Notes: a model not told the origin generated them from the sequence alone. Positions 1-8,498 are shown, numbered from the stretch's first letter. The stretch is DNA of 22,105 nucleotides from Clostridia bacterium (GCA_900764045.1 CAAFMN010000050.1:1-22105), one strand, 5' to 3'. Program-made: numbers and translations.

Positions 1-987
1 CCCACCGCCTACAAACAGCGGGAGGGCAGAAAAACACCGCATCAGACCCCGGAGAACGAGTATCGCTGGCACGAAAGCACCGTTGCTTATATTCTCGAAT
101 ACATGGAGTACACAGGCTGCACGGTCAATTTCAAGACCTACACCAACTCCATCTGGGATAAGAAGCAGCGGGAGAACCCAATGGAGAATCGCAAGGTTTT
201 CTATAACACCCACCCGGCAATCATCTCTCTGGAAGTCTTTGATAAGGTGCAGGAGATCAGGCAGCAACGGCACCGCAGAACGGCGACGGGGAAGAGCAAT
301 ATGTTCTCCGGTCTGGTGTTCTGCAACGACTGTAAGCAGAAGCTCTACTACTCCACCACCAGCTATTTTGAAAAGCGGCAGGACTTCTTCATCTGCTCCA
401 CCCATCGTGTCAATAAGGACAAGTGCAGCGGACATTATATCCGTGCCGTTGTGCTGGAACAGATCGTCTGGAAGCACATTCAGGAGGTCATATCGGTAGT
501 CACTCGCTACGAGGCCTATTTCCGTTCCGAGATGGAGCAAAAGCTCCGTGTGCAGAGCGAGGAAACCATGCGGTTGTGCAAGAAACGGCTGGCGCAGGCT
601 GAGAAACGAATTGGAGAGCTTGATCGGCTGTTCGTCCGCATTTATGAGGACAATGTTGCCGGAAAGCTGGACGATGAGCGCTTCGCCATGATGAGTAAAA
701 ACTACACCGAGGAACAGAAAGACCTCAAAGCCGAAGTCAAGAATCTGCAACAGCAAATTCATGAACAGGAACAGCAGGCAGAGAATATAGAGCAGTTTGT
801 TCAGCGGGTAAAGAGGAACAGCACCCTCACGGAACTGACCCCCTATGCCCTCAGAGAGCTTGTCAAGGCGGTCTATGTAGATGCACCTGACAAGTCCAGC
901 GGCAAGCGCAGGCAGAAGGTACATATCGAGTACGACCTTGTGGGCTATATTCCTGTGGATGAGCTGCTAAAAGCGGAACAGGCATGA
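1..987 (+). CDS. Large serine recombinase, C-terminal part (5' end outside window)
   Basis: The reading frame is open from the first base, so the N-terminal catalytic resolvase domain with its serine lies upstream. What remains is the end of the recombinase DNA-binding domain, a zinc-ribbon domain with cysteine codons at 322, 331, 394 and 424 (CxxC then C-x9-C), a long charged coiled coil (about 500-800) rich in Glu, Gln and Lys, and a C-terminal segment of the DUF4368 type (LTPYALRELVKAVYVDAP). This order is typical of large serine integrases/transposases of the TnpX kind that excise and insert conjugative or mobilizable elements in Clostridia. Such genes often lie at the very end of their element, so the element probably extends left of the window, with its attachment junction just downstream. 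The family assignment is firm. Which element it belongs to cannot be seen. Confidence 0.9.
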   Translation, partial: PTAYKQREGRKTPHQTPENEYRWHESTVAYILEYMEYTGCTVNFKTYTNSIWDKKQRENPMENRKVFYNTHPAIISLEVFDKVQEIRQQRHRRTATGKSNMFSGLVFCNDCKQKLYYSTTSYFEKRQDFFICSTHRVNKDKCSGHYIRAVVLEQIVWKHIQEVISVVTRYEAYFRSEMEQKLRVQSEETMRLCKKRLAQAEKRIGELDRLFVRIYEDNVAGKLDDERFAMMSKNYTEEQKDLKAEVKNLQQQIHEQEQQAENIEQFVQRVKRNSTLTELTPYALRELVKAVYVDAPDKSSGKRRQKVHIEYDLVGYIPVDELLKAEQA

Positions 988-1006
988 CCGAAATCATGCC
1001 TGTTCC
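975..1006 (+). terminator. Perfect 13-bp hairpin over the recombinase stop codon
   Basis: The arms GGAACAGGCATGA (975-987) and TCATGCCTGTTCC (994-1006) are exactly complementary, with a CCGAAA loop. The left arm contains the last codons and the TGA stop of the recombinase. The following bases are T-rich but interrupted (ATTTTGATTTT), so this is probably an imperfect intrinsic terminator. A role in the element end or in mRNA stability is possible. Confidence 0.6.
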
Positions 1007-1117
1007 AAGAATTTTGATTTTACTGTCTTACCAGCAGAGAGCCTACGGGTCCTTTTTCTTGTGAAATGGTGAAAATGTTCAATGCATGTACAATACTGTA
1101 TAGTTCAGAATTGGGTC

Positions 1118-1146
1118 TTGACGTTTTTTTTCAAATATGATACCAT
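1118..1146 (+). promoter_or_regulatory. Predicted sigma-A promoter of the amino acid ABC operon
   Basis: TTGACG at 1118-1123 is followed after 17 bases by TACCAT at 1141-1146, preceded by TGA, which resembles an extended -10. The -10 box is weak. It lies 51 bases before the permease start and within the likely junction between mobile element and chromosome. Confidence 0.5.
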
Positions 1147-1196
1147 TTAACACAAAGCGTTTGCCATATCTATGTTCAGAGGAGAGGAATAAAGAG

Positions 1197-1874
1197 ATGA
1201 TAAGTGAACGGGTATGGAATATCTTAGCGGATTCCTTTGGTAAAATTCTGGTTCCCGGAATTAGCATATCGATCCCGCTGGCTGCGATTTCATTTATCCT
1301 GGCCCTTCTGATTTCCATCGTTACAGCGTTGATACAATTTGCCAATATAAAAGGCCTCAAGCAGTTGGCACGATTTTATATATGGGTGTTCCGCGGGACA
1401 CCGCTGTTGGTTCAGCTTTATGTTGTATTTTACGGACTGCCCAATGTCGGAATTCTGATCGACCCATTCCCGGCCGCGGTCCTGGTCTTTGCGCTTAATG
1501 AGGGTGCGTACAGCGCTGAAACAATGCGCGCCGCGCTGGAGTCCGTATCTTCAGGACAGCTGGAAGCAGGTTACTGCGTCGGAATGTCCTATATGCAGAT
1601 CATGCGCCGGATCATCCTTCCGCAGGCCATGAGGACGGCTTTCCCGCCGCTTTCCAATTCCCTGATTGGTATGGTCAAGAATACTTCTCTGGCGGCTAAT
1701 ATCACTGTTGTGGAGATGTTCATGGTTACGCAGCGGATTGTTGCCAGAACTTATGAGGCTCTTGCGCTCTATATTGAAGTCGCTCTGATCTATCTCGCGT
1801 TTTCCACGATTTTGACCCTGCTGCAGCGCTTGGGTGAGAAAAAGCTCGCAAGCTATGGACACAGGAGGGGATAA
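1197..1874 (+). CDS. Polar amino acid ABC transporter permease (probably cystine)
   Basis: This is an integral membrane subunit of 225 residues in the HisM/GlnP/TcyB family of amino acid importers. It has several hydrophobic helices and the EAA loop that contacts the ATPase at about residues 123-141 (EAGYCVGMSYMQIMRRIILP). The segment FRGTPLLVQLY (65-75) is a family hallmark. I chose the ATG at 1197 because it has an AGAGGAGAGG ribosome binding site about nine bases upstream; an ATG at 1137 in the same frame has none and overlaps the promoter. The ATPase gene begins three bases after the stop, so the genes form one operon. Only one permease gene is present, so the membrane part is presumably a homodimer. 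Substrate is inferred from the receptor protein downstream. Confidence 0.9.
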   Translation: MISERVWNILADSFGKILVPGISISIPLAAISFILALLISIVTALIQFANIKGLKQLARFYIWVFRGTPLLVQLYVVFYGLPNVGILIDPFPAAVLVFALNEGAYSAETMRAALESVSSGQLEAGYCVGMSYMQIMRRIILPQAMRTAFPPLSNSLIGMVKNTSLAANITVVEMFMVTQRIVARTYEALALYIEVALIYLAFSTILTLLQRLGEKKLASYGHRRG

Positions 1875-1877
1875 GGA

Positions 1878-2642
1878 ATGCTGGAGATACAGAACATCAA
1901 AAAGACTTTTGGCGGAGTAGAGGTGCTAAAGGGGATCGATCTCAAAGTGAACCGGGGAGATGTGGTTGCGATTATCGGTCCCAGCGGATCCGGCAAGACA
2001 ACGCTCTTAAGATGCATCAATTATCTGGAAAAAGCGGATGAGGGAACGATGATCTTTGAAGGAGAGAGATATTCTATGAATACGATCTCCAAGAAGGAGA
2101 TCGCGAAGATTCGCCGTAAGACTGCTTTTGTTTTTCAGAACTATAACCTGTTTCAGAATAAGACGGCGCTTCAGAATGTTACTGAAGGGCTGATTATCGC
2201 CAGGAAGATGCCGAAGGCCAAGGCAGTGGAGATCGGCCGTAGGGCACTGGACAAGGTAGGGCTGTCAGATCGGTATGATTATTATCCGGTGCAGCTCTCC
2301 GGCGGACAGCAGCAGCGTGTAGCCATCGCCAGAGCGATTGCGACAGATCCGGAGATCATCTATTTTGACGAGCCGACTTCGGCTCTGGATCCGGAGCTGA
2401 CAGGAGAGGTCCTCTCGGTCATGCAGCAGCTCGCGGGTGAGGGGATGACCATGCTGGTTGTCACCCATGAGATTGGATTTGCGAAGCATGTATCCAGCCA
2501 GGTGATTTTTATGGAGGATGGTCTGGTTGTTGAAGCAGGTCCATCGGATGAGTTCTTTGCTTCTCCGCAGGAGGAGCGCACCAGAACTTTTCTGAGAATG
2601 GTACAGGAACCGGGAAATATTGCCGGATCTAACGGCATATAA
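1878..2642 (+). CDS. Polar amino acid ABC transporter ATP-binding protein
   Basis: This cytoplasmic ATPase of 254 residues is in the GlnQ/HisP/TcyC family and energises the importer. All nucleotide-binding motifs are intact: Walker A GPSGSGKT at 34-41, the Q-loop in FVFQNYNLF (84-92), signature LSGGQQQR at 140-147, Walker B IIYFDEP at 160-166, and the switch histidine in THEIG (about 197). The length is normal for the family (about 240-260). An AGGAGGGG ribosome binding site formed by the end of the permease gene precedes the ATG. The order permease-ATPase-receptor with tight spacing indicates one transcript. Family assignment is secure; substrate is not readable from this subunit. Confidence 0.95.
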   Translation: MLEIQNIKKTFGGVEVLKGIDLKVNRGDVVAIIGPSGSGKTTLLRCINYLEKADEGTMIFEGERYSMNTISKKEIAKIRRKTAFVFQNYNLFQNKTALQNVTEGLIIARKMPKAKAVEIGRRALDKVGLSDRYDYYPVQLSGGQQQRVAIARAIATDPEIIYFDEPTSALDPELTGEVLSVMQQLAGEGMTMLVVTHEIGFAKHVSSQVIFMEDGLVVEAGPSDEFFASPQEERTRTFLRMVQEPGNIAGSNGI

Positions 2643-2666
2643 ATAAAAAGAAAAGGAGATAGGAAG

Positions 2667-3470
2667 ATGAATGGTAAAAAGATTTTGACAATGCTGTTGG
2701 CTATGCTGATGCTTATGAGCACCGTGCTGACAGGGTGTTCCGGTGGAGCATCCAATGACCTTCTGGCGCAGATCAAAGAGCGCGGCGAGATCATCATCGC
2801 TATGGAAGGCACTTGGGCACCGTGGACATACCATGATGAAAATGACCAGCTGGTAGGATACGATGTAGAAGTCGCACAGCTGATCGCGGAGAAGCTGGGT
2901 GTCAAGGCAACGTTTGTTGAAGGCGAGTGGGACGGACTTCTGGCAGGTCTGGATTCCAAGCGGTACGATATCTTGGTCAATGGCGTGGATATTACGGAAA
3001 GCCGCCAGGAAAAGTATGATTTTACCACTCCTTATGCATACAACCATACTGTGATCATCGTTCGGGGAGATAATGAGGATATCCATTCTCTGGATGATCT
3101 CGCCGGCAAGAAGACCGCCAATACCATTTCCGGTATTTTTGCGGAGATGGCAGAAAGCCATGGAGCGGAGGTTACCGGAGTTACGGCGCTCAATCAGAGC
3201 TTTGAGCTTCTGGCTCAGGGACGTGTCGACGCGACACTGAATGATGAAGTAACGTATCTGAGTTATGTCCGTCAGCATCCGGAGGCCGATGTTAAGATTG
3301 CGGCACGTACGGATGAGGCGTCTTCGATCGCGATTCCGCTTCGTAAGGAGAAGGAAACGGAAACCCTTCGTGCGGAAATTGATAAGATCCTGGAAGAGCT
3401 GAGTAAGTCCGGTAAGCTTTCCGAGCTGTCTCTGAAGTATTTCGGAATTGATATTTCTCAGGCATCGTAA
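2667..3470 (+). CDS. Amino acid (cystine-like) ABC transporter substrate-binding lipoprotein
   Basis: This extracellular receptor of 267 residues belongs to the family 3 solute-binding proteins (SBP_bac_3). It starts with a lipoprotein signal peptide: basic MNGKK, a hydrophobic stretch, and lipobox LTGC with the lipidated cysteine at position 24. The mature part carries family motifs such as GTWAPWTYHDEN and LVGYDVEVAQLIAEKLG near the N-terminus, and DILVNGVDITESRQEKYDFT in the middle. The overall pattern (EGTWAPW, EGEWDGLLAGLDS) is closest in my recollection to cystine-binding TcyA/FliY proteins. That makes cystine the best guess, but glutamine or another polar amino acid is possible. An AAAAGGAGAT ribosome binding site precedes the ATG, and the gene ends just before a strong terminator. 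It is the last gene of the importer operon. Confidence 0.92.
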   Translation: MNGKKILTMLLAMLMLMSTVLTGCSGGASNDLLAQIKERGEIIIAMEGTWAPWTYHDENDQLVGYDVEVAQLIAEKLGVKATFVEGEWDGLLAGLDSKRYDILVNGVDITESRQEKYDFTTPYAYNHTVIIVRGDNEDIHSLDDLAGKKTANTISGIFAEMAESHGAEVTGVTALNQSFELLAQGRVDATLNDEVTYLSYVRQHPEADVKIAARTDEASSIAIPLRKEKETETLRAEIDKILEELSKSGKLSELSLKYFGIDISQAS

Positions 3471-3488
3471 AGAAAATGATAAAAAGAG

Positions 3489-3523
3489 ATCGGGGCTGTC
3501 CTTCGTAAGAAGGCAGCCCCGAT
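3489..3523. terminator. Bidirectional intrinsic terminator between the ABC operon and prfC
   Basis: The stem pairs 3489-3504 with 3509-3523 around a GTAA loop, with one bulged T at 3499; its core is ATCGGGGCTG/CAGCCCCGAT. T-rich DNA follows on the plus strand (TTGTTTATTG), and the plus-strand A-run before the stem (AAAAAGAG) gives a U-run on the minus strand. It therefore serves both convergent genes. Confidence 0.92.
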
Positions 3524-3533
3524 TTGTTTATTG

Positions 3534-5129
3534 TTATTCATTGCTTCCGAATTCCGCAAGGCGCAGCCCCTTGTTTCGTTCCAGGATCATCTCCAGGCTC
3601 CATTCATGGGCGTAGATGATCAGATAATTGCCCTTGAAGTCCTGGATCAGTTTGGCATCCGATGTCAGGTAGAGTGACGGAGGAGTCTCCGGATCCGTTT
3701 CATTTTCAATCCAGCGGATGTATTCCTGAGGCATCGGCTCCAGACGAACCTCGATATTATATTCTGTATTCAGACGGTACTGCAGAACATCGAATTGCAG
3801 AGTGCCGACAACGCCTACGATAATCTCTTCCATACCGCGGCGGGGTTCATTGAACATCTGAATCGCACCCTCCTGCGCAATCTGCGTGGTTCCCTTGATG
3901 AACTGCTTTCTCTTCAGAGTATCCACCTGACGCAGCCTTGCGAAATGCTCCGGCGCAAAGGTAGGAATTCCGGTATAACGGCATTTCATAGCCGGATCGC
4001 ACACGGTATCTCCAATGGAGAAAATGCCGGGATCAAAGACACCGATGATATCACCGGCATAGGCTTCGCTGATGATCGTTCGATCCTGTGCCATAAGCTG
4101 CTGCGGCTGGGACAGGCGCAGGTTTTTATTGCCCTGTACGTGGTAGACCTCCTGGTCCTTATCAAAACGTCCGGAACAGATCCGCATAAACGCGATTCGA
4201 TCCCGATGCGCCTTATTCATATTGGCCTGGATCTTAAAGACAAAGGCGGAAAAGTGCGGATCAAAAGGATCCACTGTGCTGCCGTCTGCCGTTTGACGGG
4301 CGAGAGGCGGCGGCGTAAGACGCAGGAATTCCTGCAAGAAGGGCTCTACTCCGAAGTTGGTCAGAGCCGAACCAAAGAAGACAGGGGACAGGTGTCCTGT
4401 CTGGATTTCATGCATATCGAAGTCATAATTGGCGCCGTCCAGCAACTCGATTTCCTCGGTCAGAGTCTCATGGGCTTCTGCTCCGATCAGATCCGAGAGC
4501 GCCGGATCATCCAGCTGTACTTCCACCGCTGTAGCCTTGTGGCTGCCGCCGTGGGAGATAAAGGAGATGATCTCACTCTTACGCCGGTCATAGACACCCT
4601 TGAAATTTTTGCCGGAACCGATCGGCCAGTTCATAGGATAGGTATGAATCCCCAGCTCTGTTTCAATCTCATCCATCAGATCAAACGGATTGCGTGCCTC
4701 ACGGTCCATCTTATTGATAAAAGTAAATACGGGGATATGGCGCATGACGCAGACCTTGAACAGTTTGCGGGTCTGGGCCTCTACACCCTTAGAGGCATCG
4801 ATCACCATGACCGCGGAATCCGCCGCCATCAGCGTACGGTAGGTATCCTCAGAGAAGTCCTGATGTCCCGGTGTGTCCAGAATATTGATGCAATATCCAT
4901 CATAATTGAATTGCATAACGGAGGAAGTGACGGAGATACCACGTTGTTTTTCAATCTCCATCCAGTCCGATACGGCGTGCCTTGCGGCGGCTTTTCCTTT
5001 TACGGCGCCGGCCAGCTGAATCGCACCGCCGTACAGCAGAAATTTTTCTGTAAGAGTAGTTTTTCCGGCGTCCGGATGGGAGATAATCGCAAAAGTCCGG
5101 CGCTTTTCAATCGAATCATTGATATTCAA
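3534..5129 (-). CDS. prfC: Peptide chain release factor 3
   Basis: RF3 is a translational GTPase that removes RF1/RF2 from the ribosome after peptide release. The 531-residue protein matches the usual RF3 length (about 525-535). GTPase motifs are intact: P-loop SHPDAGKT at 17-24, switch II DTPGHQDF at 85-92, and NKMD at 139-142. The N-terminal block with WMEIEKQRGISVTSS is characteristic of RF3 rather than EF-G. The gene starts with TTG at 5129-5127, supported by a GGAGG ribosome binding site at 5141-5137 seven bases upstream and by lack of an in-frame ATG nearby; the rarer start may lower its expression. It is monocistronic, with its own promoter, divergent from deoC and convergent with the ABC operon. 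Confidence 0.97.
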   Translation of the reverse strand: MNINDSIEKRRTFAIISHPDAGKTTLTEKFLLYGGAIQLAGAVKGKAAARHAVSDWMEIEKQRGISVTSSVMQFNYDGYCINILDTPGHQDFSEDTYRTLMAADSAVMVIDASKGVEAQTRKLFKVCVMRHIPVFTFINKMDREARNPFDLMDEIETELGIHTYPMNWPIGSGKNFKGVYDRRKSEIISFISHGGSHKATAVEVQLDDPALSDLIGAEAHETLTEEIELLDGANYDFDMHEIQTGHLSPVFFGSALTNFGVEPFLQEFLRLTPPPLARQTADGSTVDPFDPHFSAFVFKIQANMNKAHRDRIAFMRICSGRFDKDQEVYHVQGNKNLRLSQPQQLMAQDRTIISEAYAGDIIGVFDPGIFSIGDTVCDPAMKCRYTGIPTFAPEHFARLRQVDTLKRKQFIKGTTQIAQEGAIQMFNEPRRGMEEIIVGVVGTLQFDVLQYRLNTEYNIEVRLEPMPQEYIRWIENETDPETPPSLYLTSDAKLIQDFKGNYLIIYAHEWSLEMILERNKGLRLAEFGSNE

Positions 5130-5167
5130 GAGAATTCCTCCATATAATTAAAATCAGTCGCCCGTTC

Positions 5168-5196
5168 ATTATAGCATTCTTCTTCCTGCTTCGCAA
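5168..5196 (-). promoter_or_regulatory. Predicted sigma-A promoter of prfC
   Basis: On the minus strand TTGCGA (5196-5191) is followed by a 17-base spacer and a perfect TATAAT (5173-5168) preceded by TGC (extended -10). It lies about 40 bases upstream of the TTG start. Confidence 0.8.
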
Positions 5197-5213
5197 GAAG
5201 TTTTGTATAAATA

Positions 5214-5243
5214 TTGACACGGTCATTTATAAGCCTGTATAAT
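5214..5243 (+). promoter_or_regulatory. Predicted strong sigma-A promoter of the deo operon
   Basis: Perfect TTGACA (5214-5219) and TATAAT (5238-5243) are separated by 18 bases, ahead of deoC. It lies back to back with the prfC promoter. I see no clear operator palindrome for a DeoR-type repressor between it and the start codon. Confidence 0.88.
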
Positions 5244-5280
5244 GGTGATAGAGAAAATTACGGAAAGAGGGACATTATAA

Positions 5281-5952
5281 ATGAACATTCAGGAAATATG
5301 TTCTAAGACAGACCATACTATTCTATCTCCGCAGTGTACATGGGAGGAAGTACAGAGAATCTGTGAGGAATCGGTAAAATATAAGACAGCGTCGGCGTGT
5401 ATTCCACCGGCCTATGTCAAGCAGACAGCGCAATGGAGAGCCGATCGGACAGAAGATCTCAAGATCTGTACGGTGATTGGGTTTCCTAACGGGTACCAGA
5501 CAACCTCCTGCAAGTGCTATGAGACAGAACAGGCATTGAAGGAAGGGGCGGATGAAATCGACATGGTGATCCGTCTGGGTTGGGTAAAAGAAAAGCGGTT
5601 TGATCTGGTGCAGGAAGAAATCAGCCGGATTCGGAATCTGTGCAGCCGCAAAATATTAAAGGTTATTATTGAGACCTGCCTTTTAAGCGAGTATGAAAAG
5701 ATACGGATGTGCGATGTTGTATCTGAGGCAGGAGCGGACTTTATCAAGACTTCAACCGGATTTGCGGGAGAAGGAGCGGTACCGGAAGATGTAGCGATGC
5801 TGAAGAGGTATGTAGCTCCCTTTGTACAGGTTAAGGCATCCGGCGGCATCCGTACGATCGCGGACGCCGTATGGATGTTGGGAGCGGGAGCGGACCGGCT
5901 GGGCAGCAGTTCTTTGATCAAATCGATCGCCGGGATGGAGGAAATCATATGA
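5281..5952 (+). CDS. deoC: Deoxyribose-phosphate aldolase
   Basis: DeoC cleaves 2-deoxyribose-5-phosphate to acetaldehyde and glyceraldehyde-3-phosphate in the cytoplasm, the last step of deoxynucleoside breakdown. The 223-residue class I aldolase has the expected active site: Asp94 in EIDMVI, the Schiff-base lysine Lys156 in FIKTSTGF, and Lys185 in KASGGIR. The length is normal for Gram-positive DeoC. The ATG follows an AAAGAGGGA ribosome binding site and the strong promoter at 5214-5243. Its stop codon overlaps the deoB start (ATGA), so translation is coupled. It is the first gene of deoC-deoB-pdp, which together convert deoxynucleosides into central metabolites. I expect induction by deoxynucleosides, but no regulator gene is in the window. 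Confidence 0.97.
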   Translation: MNIQEICSKTDHTILSPQCTWEEVQRICEESVKYKTASACIPPAYVKQTAQWRADRTEDLKICTVIGFPNGYQTTSCKCYETEQALKEGADEIDMVIRLGWVKEKRFDLVQEEISRIRNLCSRKILKVIIETCLLSEYEKIRMCDVVSEAGADFIKTSTGFAGEGAVPEDVAMLKRYVAPFVQVKASGGIRTIADAVWMLGAGADRLGSSSLIKSIAGMEEII

Positions 5953-7136
5953 GCGCGAGGATCCGCCGTGTATTTTGGATCGTATTGGACAGTTTTGGCG
6001 TAGGAGAGTTACCGGATGCAGCCCGCTATGGGGATGAGGGTAGCAATACCCTGAAGACAGTGACGGCGAGGCCGGAACTTCAGATTCCCAATCTGACCCG
6101 GCTCGGACTGTATAGAATTCCCGGAACATCCTGTGAGAAGGCAGGAGAGGCCTGCGGTGTCTACGGAAAGATGGCGGAGGCTTCCGCCGGAAAGGATACG
6201 ACAACGGGACATTGGGAGATGGCGGGACTCATATCCGAACAGCCGATGCCGACCTTTCCGGAAGGATTCCCGCCGGAGATTATAGAGGAGTTCGCGCGCC
6301 GGACAGGACGGGGCGTTCTGTGCAATCGCCCCTATTCCGGAACACAGGTAATTCGGGATTATGGATTAAGACAAAAGGAGACCGGAGATTGGATCGTGTA
6401 TACTTCCGCGGATAGTGTGTTTCAGGTCGCGGCCCATGAGCAGATGATCCCGGTGGAGGAGCTGTACGCGGCGTGCCGGGAGGCCAGACAGATATTGACA
6501 GGTCCCTATGGCGTGGGCCGGGTGATCGCAAGACCCTATGCCGGAGAGTACCCTGATTATTACAGAACCAGCCGGCGGCATGATTTTTCACGGAAGCCTT
6601 TTGGCCCGGTTTTGCCGCAGCTTTTGCAGAGAAACGGTTTCTCGGCGATTGCTGTGGGCAAGATCTATGATATTTTCGCGGGAGAGGGCTTTGAAAGTCC
6701 TTGCTATACCGCTTCCAATGCGGAAGGCATGCAGAAAACGGAGTTTTTTTCGAAGCAGGATTTTCATGGACTATGCTTTACCAATCTGGTGGATTTTGAT
6801 ATGCTGTACGGACATCGAAACGATGCGGCGGGATATGCGGCGGCGCTGACAGAATTTGACCGGTGGCTTGGCAGCTTTATGCAGGGACTGGGCAAAGAGG
6901 ATCTTTTGATCATTACGGCGGATCATGGGTGTGATCCAGGTACGCCCAGTACGGATCATAGCCGGGAATATGTCCCGGTTCTCCTGTGGAACCCTGATCT
7001 TCTGCCCATGTGTTTAGGCGTGAGGGAGAGCTTCAGCGATCTGGGAAGTACGGTAGCGGAGATTTTCGGCTTGGAGGGATTGTCCGGAAAGTCATTCTGG
7101 AAGGAGCTGCGGTGGAGAGACGATGAAGATCTATGA
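5949..7136 (+). CDS. deoB: Phosphopentomutase
   Basis: DeoB interconverts ribose/deoxyribose 1-phosphate and 5-phosphate, linking the phosphorylase to the aldolase. The protein of 395 residues is of the alkaline-phosphatase-superfamily, Mn-dependent type. The metal ligand Asp14 lies in WIVLDSFGVGELPDA, the catalytic threonine is in the cluster GKDTTTGHWE (81-90), and the C-terminal metal site is in TADHGCDPGTPSTDHSREYVP. I placed the start at ATG 5949, four bases before the end of deoC, because the protein then begins MSARIRRVFWIVLDSFG as in homologues and a GGAGG lies upstream; an earlier in-frame ATG inside deoC would add 26 unrelated residues. The gene overlaps the next one by 14 bases. 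Confidence 0.97.
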   Translation: MSARIRRVFWIVLDSFGVGELPDAARYGDEGSNTLKTVTARPELQIPNLTRLGLYRIPGTSCEKAGEACGVYGKMAEASAGKDTTTGHWEMAGLISEQPMPTFPEGFPPEIIEEFARRTGRGVLCNRPYSGTQVIRDYGLRQKETGDWIVYTSADSVFQVAAHEQMIPVEELYAACREARQILTGPYGVGRVIARPYAGEYPDYYRTSRRHDFSRKPFGPVLPQLLQRNGFSAIAVGKIYDIFAGEGFESPCYTASNAEGMQKTEFFSKQDFHGLCFTNLVDFDMLYGHRNDAAGYAAALTEFDRWLGSFMQGLGKEDLLIITADHGCDPGTPSTDHSREYVPVLLWNPDLLPMCLGVRESFSDLGSTVAEIFGLEGLSGKSFWKELRWRDDEDL

Positions 7137-8418
7137 TATTTTGGAAAAAAAGAAAAACGGAGAGGAACTGGTGGAGGGAGAGATAGCCTGGCTGGTTCAG
7201 GAATATATGTCCGGCAGGACGGCAGAGTATCAGATGGCCGCGTTTCTTATGGCGGTCTGTATTCAGGGCCTTTCGGAGAGGGAGACTCTGGAGCTTACAC
7301 AGGCGATGCGCCAGTCCGGAGAACAGCTGGATCCGCAAGAGCTGGGAGATACTGTCGACAAACACAGTACCGGCGGGGTTGGAGATAAGACGACTTTGAT
7401 TCTGGTTCCGGCGCTGGCGGCATTGGGCGCCCGGGTAATGAAGATGAGCGGACGCGGACTGGGGTATACGGGAGGAACGATCGATAAGCTGGAGTCGATT
7501 CCCGGTTTTCGTACAGAACTTGTCCCTGATGAGGCGATAGAACAGGTAGATACAGTCGGCGCCTGCATTATGGCGCAAAGTAAACGGCTTGCTCCGGCGG
7601 ATAAGAGGATTTATGCGCTGCGGGATCTGACGGCGACCGTGGACAGTCTGCCGTTGATCGCTTCCAGTATTATGAGTAAAAAGCTTGCGGCCGGAGCGTC
7701 TGCTATCGTTTTGGATGTGACATGCGGCAGCGGTGCTTTTATGAAGGATCCTGGGCAGGCGGAGACTTTGGCGAGGCTTATGATACGGATCGGCCGTGCT
7801 TCCGGCAGAAGAATGGCCGCGCTTGTCACCAATATGGATGAGCCGTTAGGCAGAGCTATCGGCAACACGCTAGAGGTACGGGAAGCGATGGAGGTCCTTC
7901 AGGGCGGCGGGCCGGAGGATGTGAGGGCAGTAACGACGGCTTTAGGAGCGGCCATGTGGAAGTTCTATTCCGGAAAGGAACGGGAAGAGTGCGAGACGGA
8001 ATTTGCCGCGGTTTTACGCAGCGGCGCCGCATGGGATAGATTTTGTCTCCTGATTCAAAAGCAGGGAGGAGATCTGGCGGCCTTAGTGGAACCGAAGAAA
8101 CCGGCTGCGGTTTTAACGGTATGGGAAGACGGTTATATCGATCATATGGATACGGAAGCGCTGGGAAAGGCGGCAATGTTTCTTGGGGCTGGACGGGAAC
8201 AATTGGGGGATCGGATCGATCCGCAGGCTGGATTGTACCTGTATCATAAAACAGGAGAGAAGGTCCGGCAGGGAGAGCCGATGATTGCGCTTTTTACCGA
8301 TAAAACAGAACGGATCCCGGAGATATTGGCGCTTTTGAGGCAGAGCGTTTTCATAACACGGGAGAAACCGGAAGGAAAACCTTTGGTGTATAAGGTCTTG
8401 GGAGAAGCCGAAGATTGA
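7123..8418 (+). CDS. pdp: Pyrimidine-nucleoside phosphorylase
   Basis: This enzyme splits thymidine, deoxyuridine or uridine with phosphate to base plus (deoxy)ribose 1-phosphate, supplying DeoB and DeoC. The 431-residue protein has the thymidine/pyrimidine phosphorylase fingerprint: the phosphate-binding segment KHSTGGVGDKTT at 80-91 and the glycine-rich GRGLGYTGGTIDKLE at 110-124. Length agrees with the family (about 433-440). Firmicutes enzymes of this group usually accept both uridine and thymidine, hence pdp rather than deoA, although deoA cannot be excluded from sequence reading alone. The ATG at 7123 has its ribosome binding site (GGAG) within deoB and the two genes overlap by 14 bases, consistent with coupled translation. 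It is the last gene of the deo operon. Confidence 0.95.
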   Translation: MKIYDILEKKKNGEELVEGEIAWLVQEYMSGRTAEYQMAAFLMAVCIQGLSERETLELTQAMRQSGEQLDPQELGDTVDKHSTGGVGDKTTLILVPALAALGARVMKMSGRGLGYTGGTIDKLESIPGFRTELVPDEAIEQVDTVGACIMAQSKRLAPADKRIYALRDLTATVDSLPLIASSIMSKKLAAGASAIVLDVTCGSGAFMKDPGQAETLARLMIRIGRASGRRMAALVTNMDEPLGRAIGNTLEVREAMEVLQGGGPEDVRAVTTALGAAMWKFYSGKEREECETEFAAVLRSGAAWDRFCLLIQKQGGDLAALVEPKKPAAVLTVWEDGYIDHMDTEALGKAAMFLGAGREQLGDRIDPQAGLYLYHKTGEKVRQGEPMIALFTDKTERIPEILALLRQSVFITREKPEGKPLVYKVLGEAED

Positions 8419-8443
8419 CAAATAGAACCGCCCATGATATACT
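8415..8443 (+). promoter_or_regulatory. Predicted sigma-A promoter overlapping the pdp stop codon
   Basis: Perfect TTGACA at 8415-8420 contains the pdp TGA stop (8416-8418); after 17 bases follows TATACT at 8438-8443. It should drive the membrane protein/DegV pair starting at 8499. No terminator separates the deo operon from it, so read-through is also likely. Confidence 0.8.
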
Positions 8444-8498
8444 ATAGTTTATGAGCCGTGTATGGCGATGAGTCTGTCACAGAAAGGGTGGTAAGAAA

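Noticed and set aside
1079..1360. A 93-codon minus-strand frame at the start of the permease
   Set aside because: It is antisense to the conserved permease, without a ribosome binding site or recognisable domain.
3795..5147. A 450-codon plus-strand frame opposite prfC
   Set aside because: It is the antisense shadow of a fully conserved RF3 gene, has no ribosome binding site, and gives no recognisable protein.
5871..5948. An upstream extension of deoB into deoC
   Set aside because: The added residues do not resemble phosphopentomutase; ATG 5949 with its GGAGG and ATGA overlap gives the canonical N-terminus.
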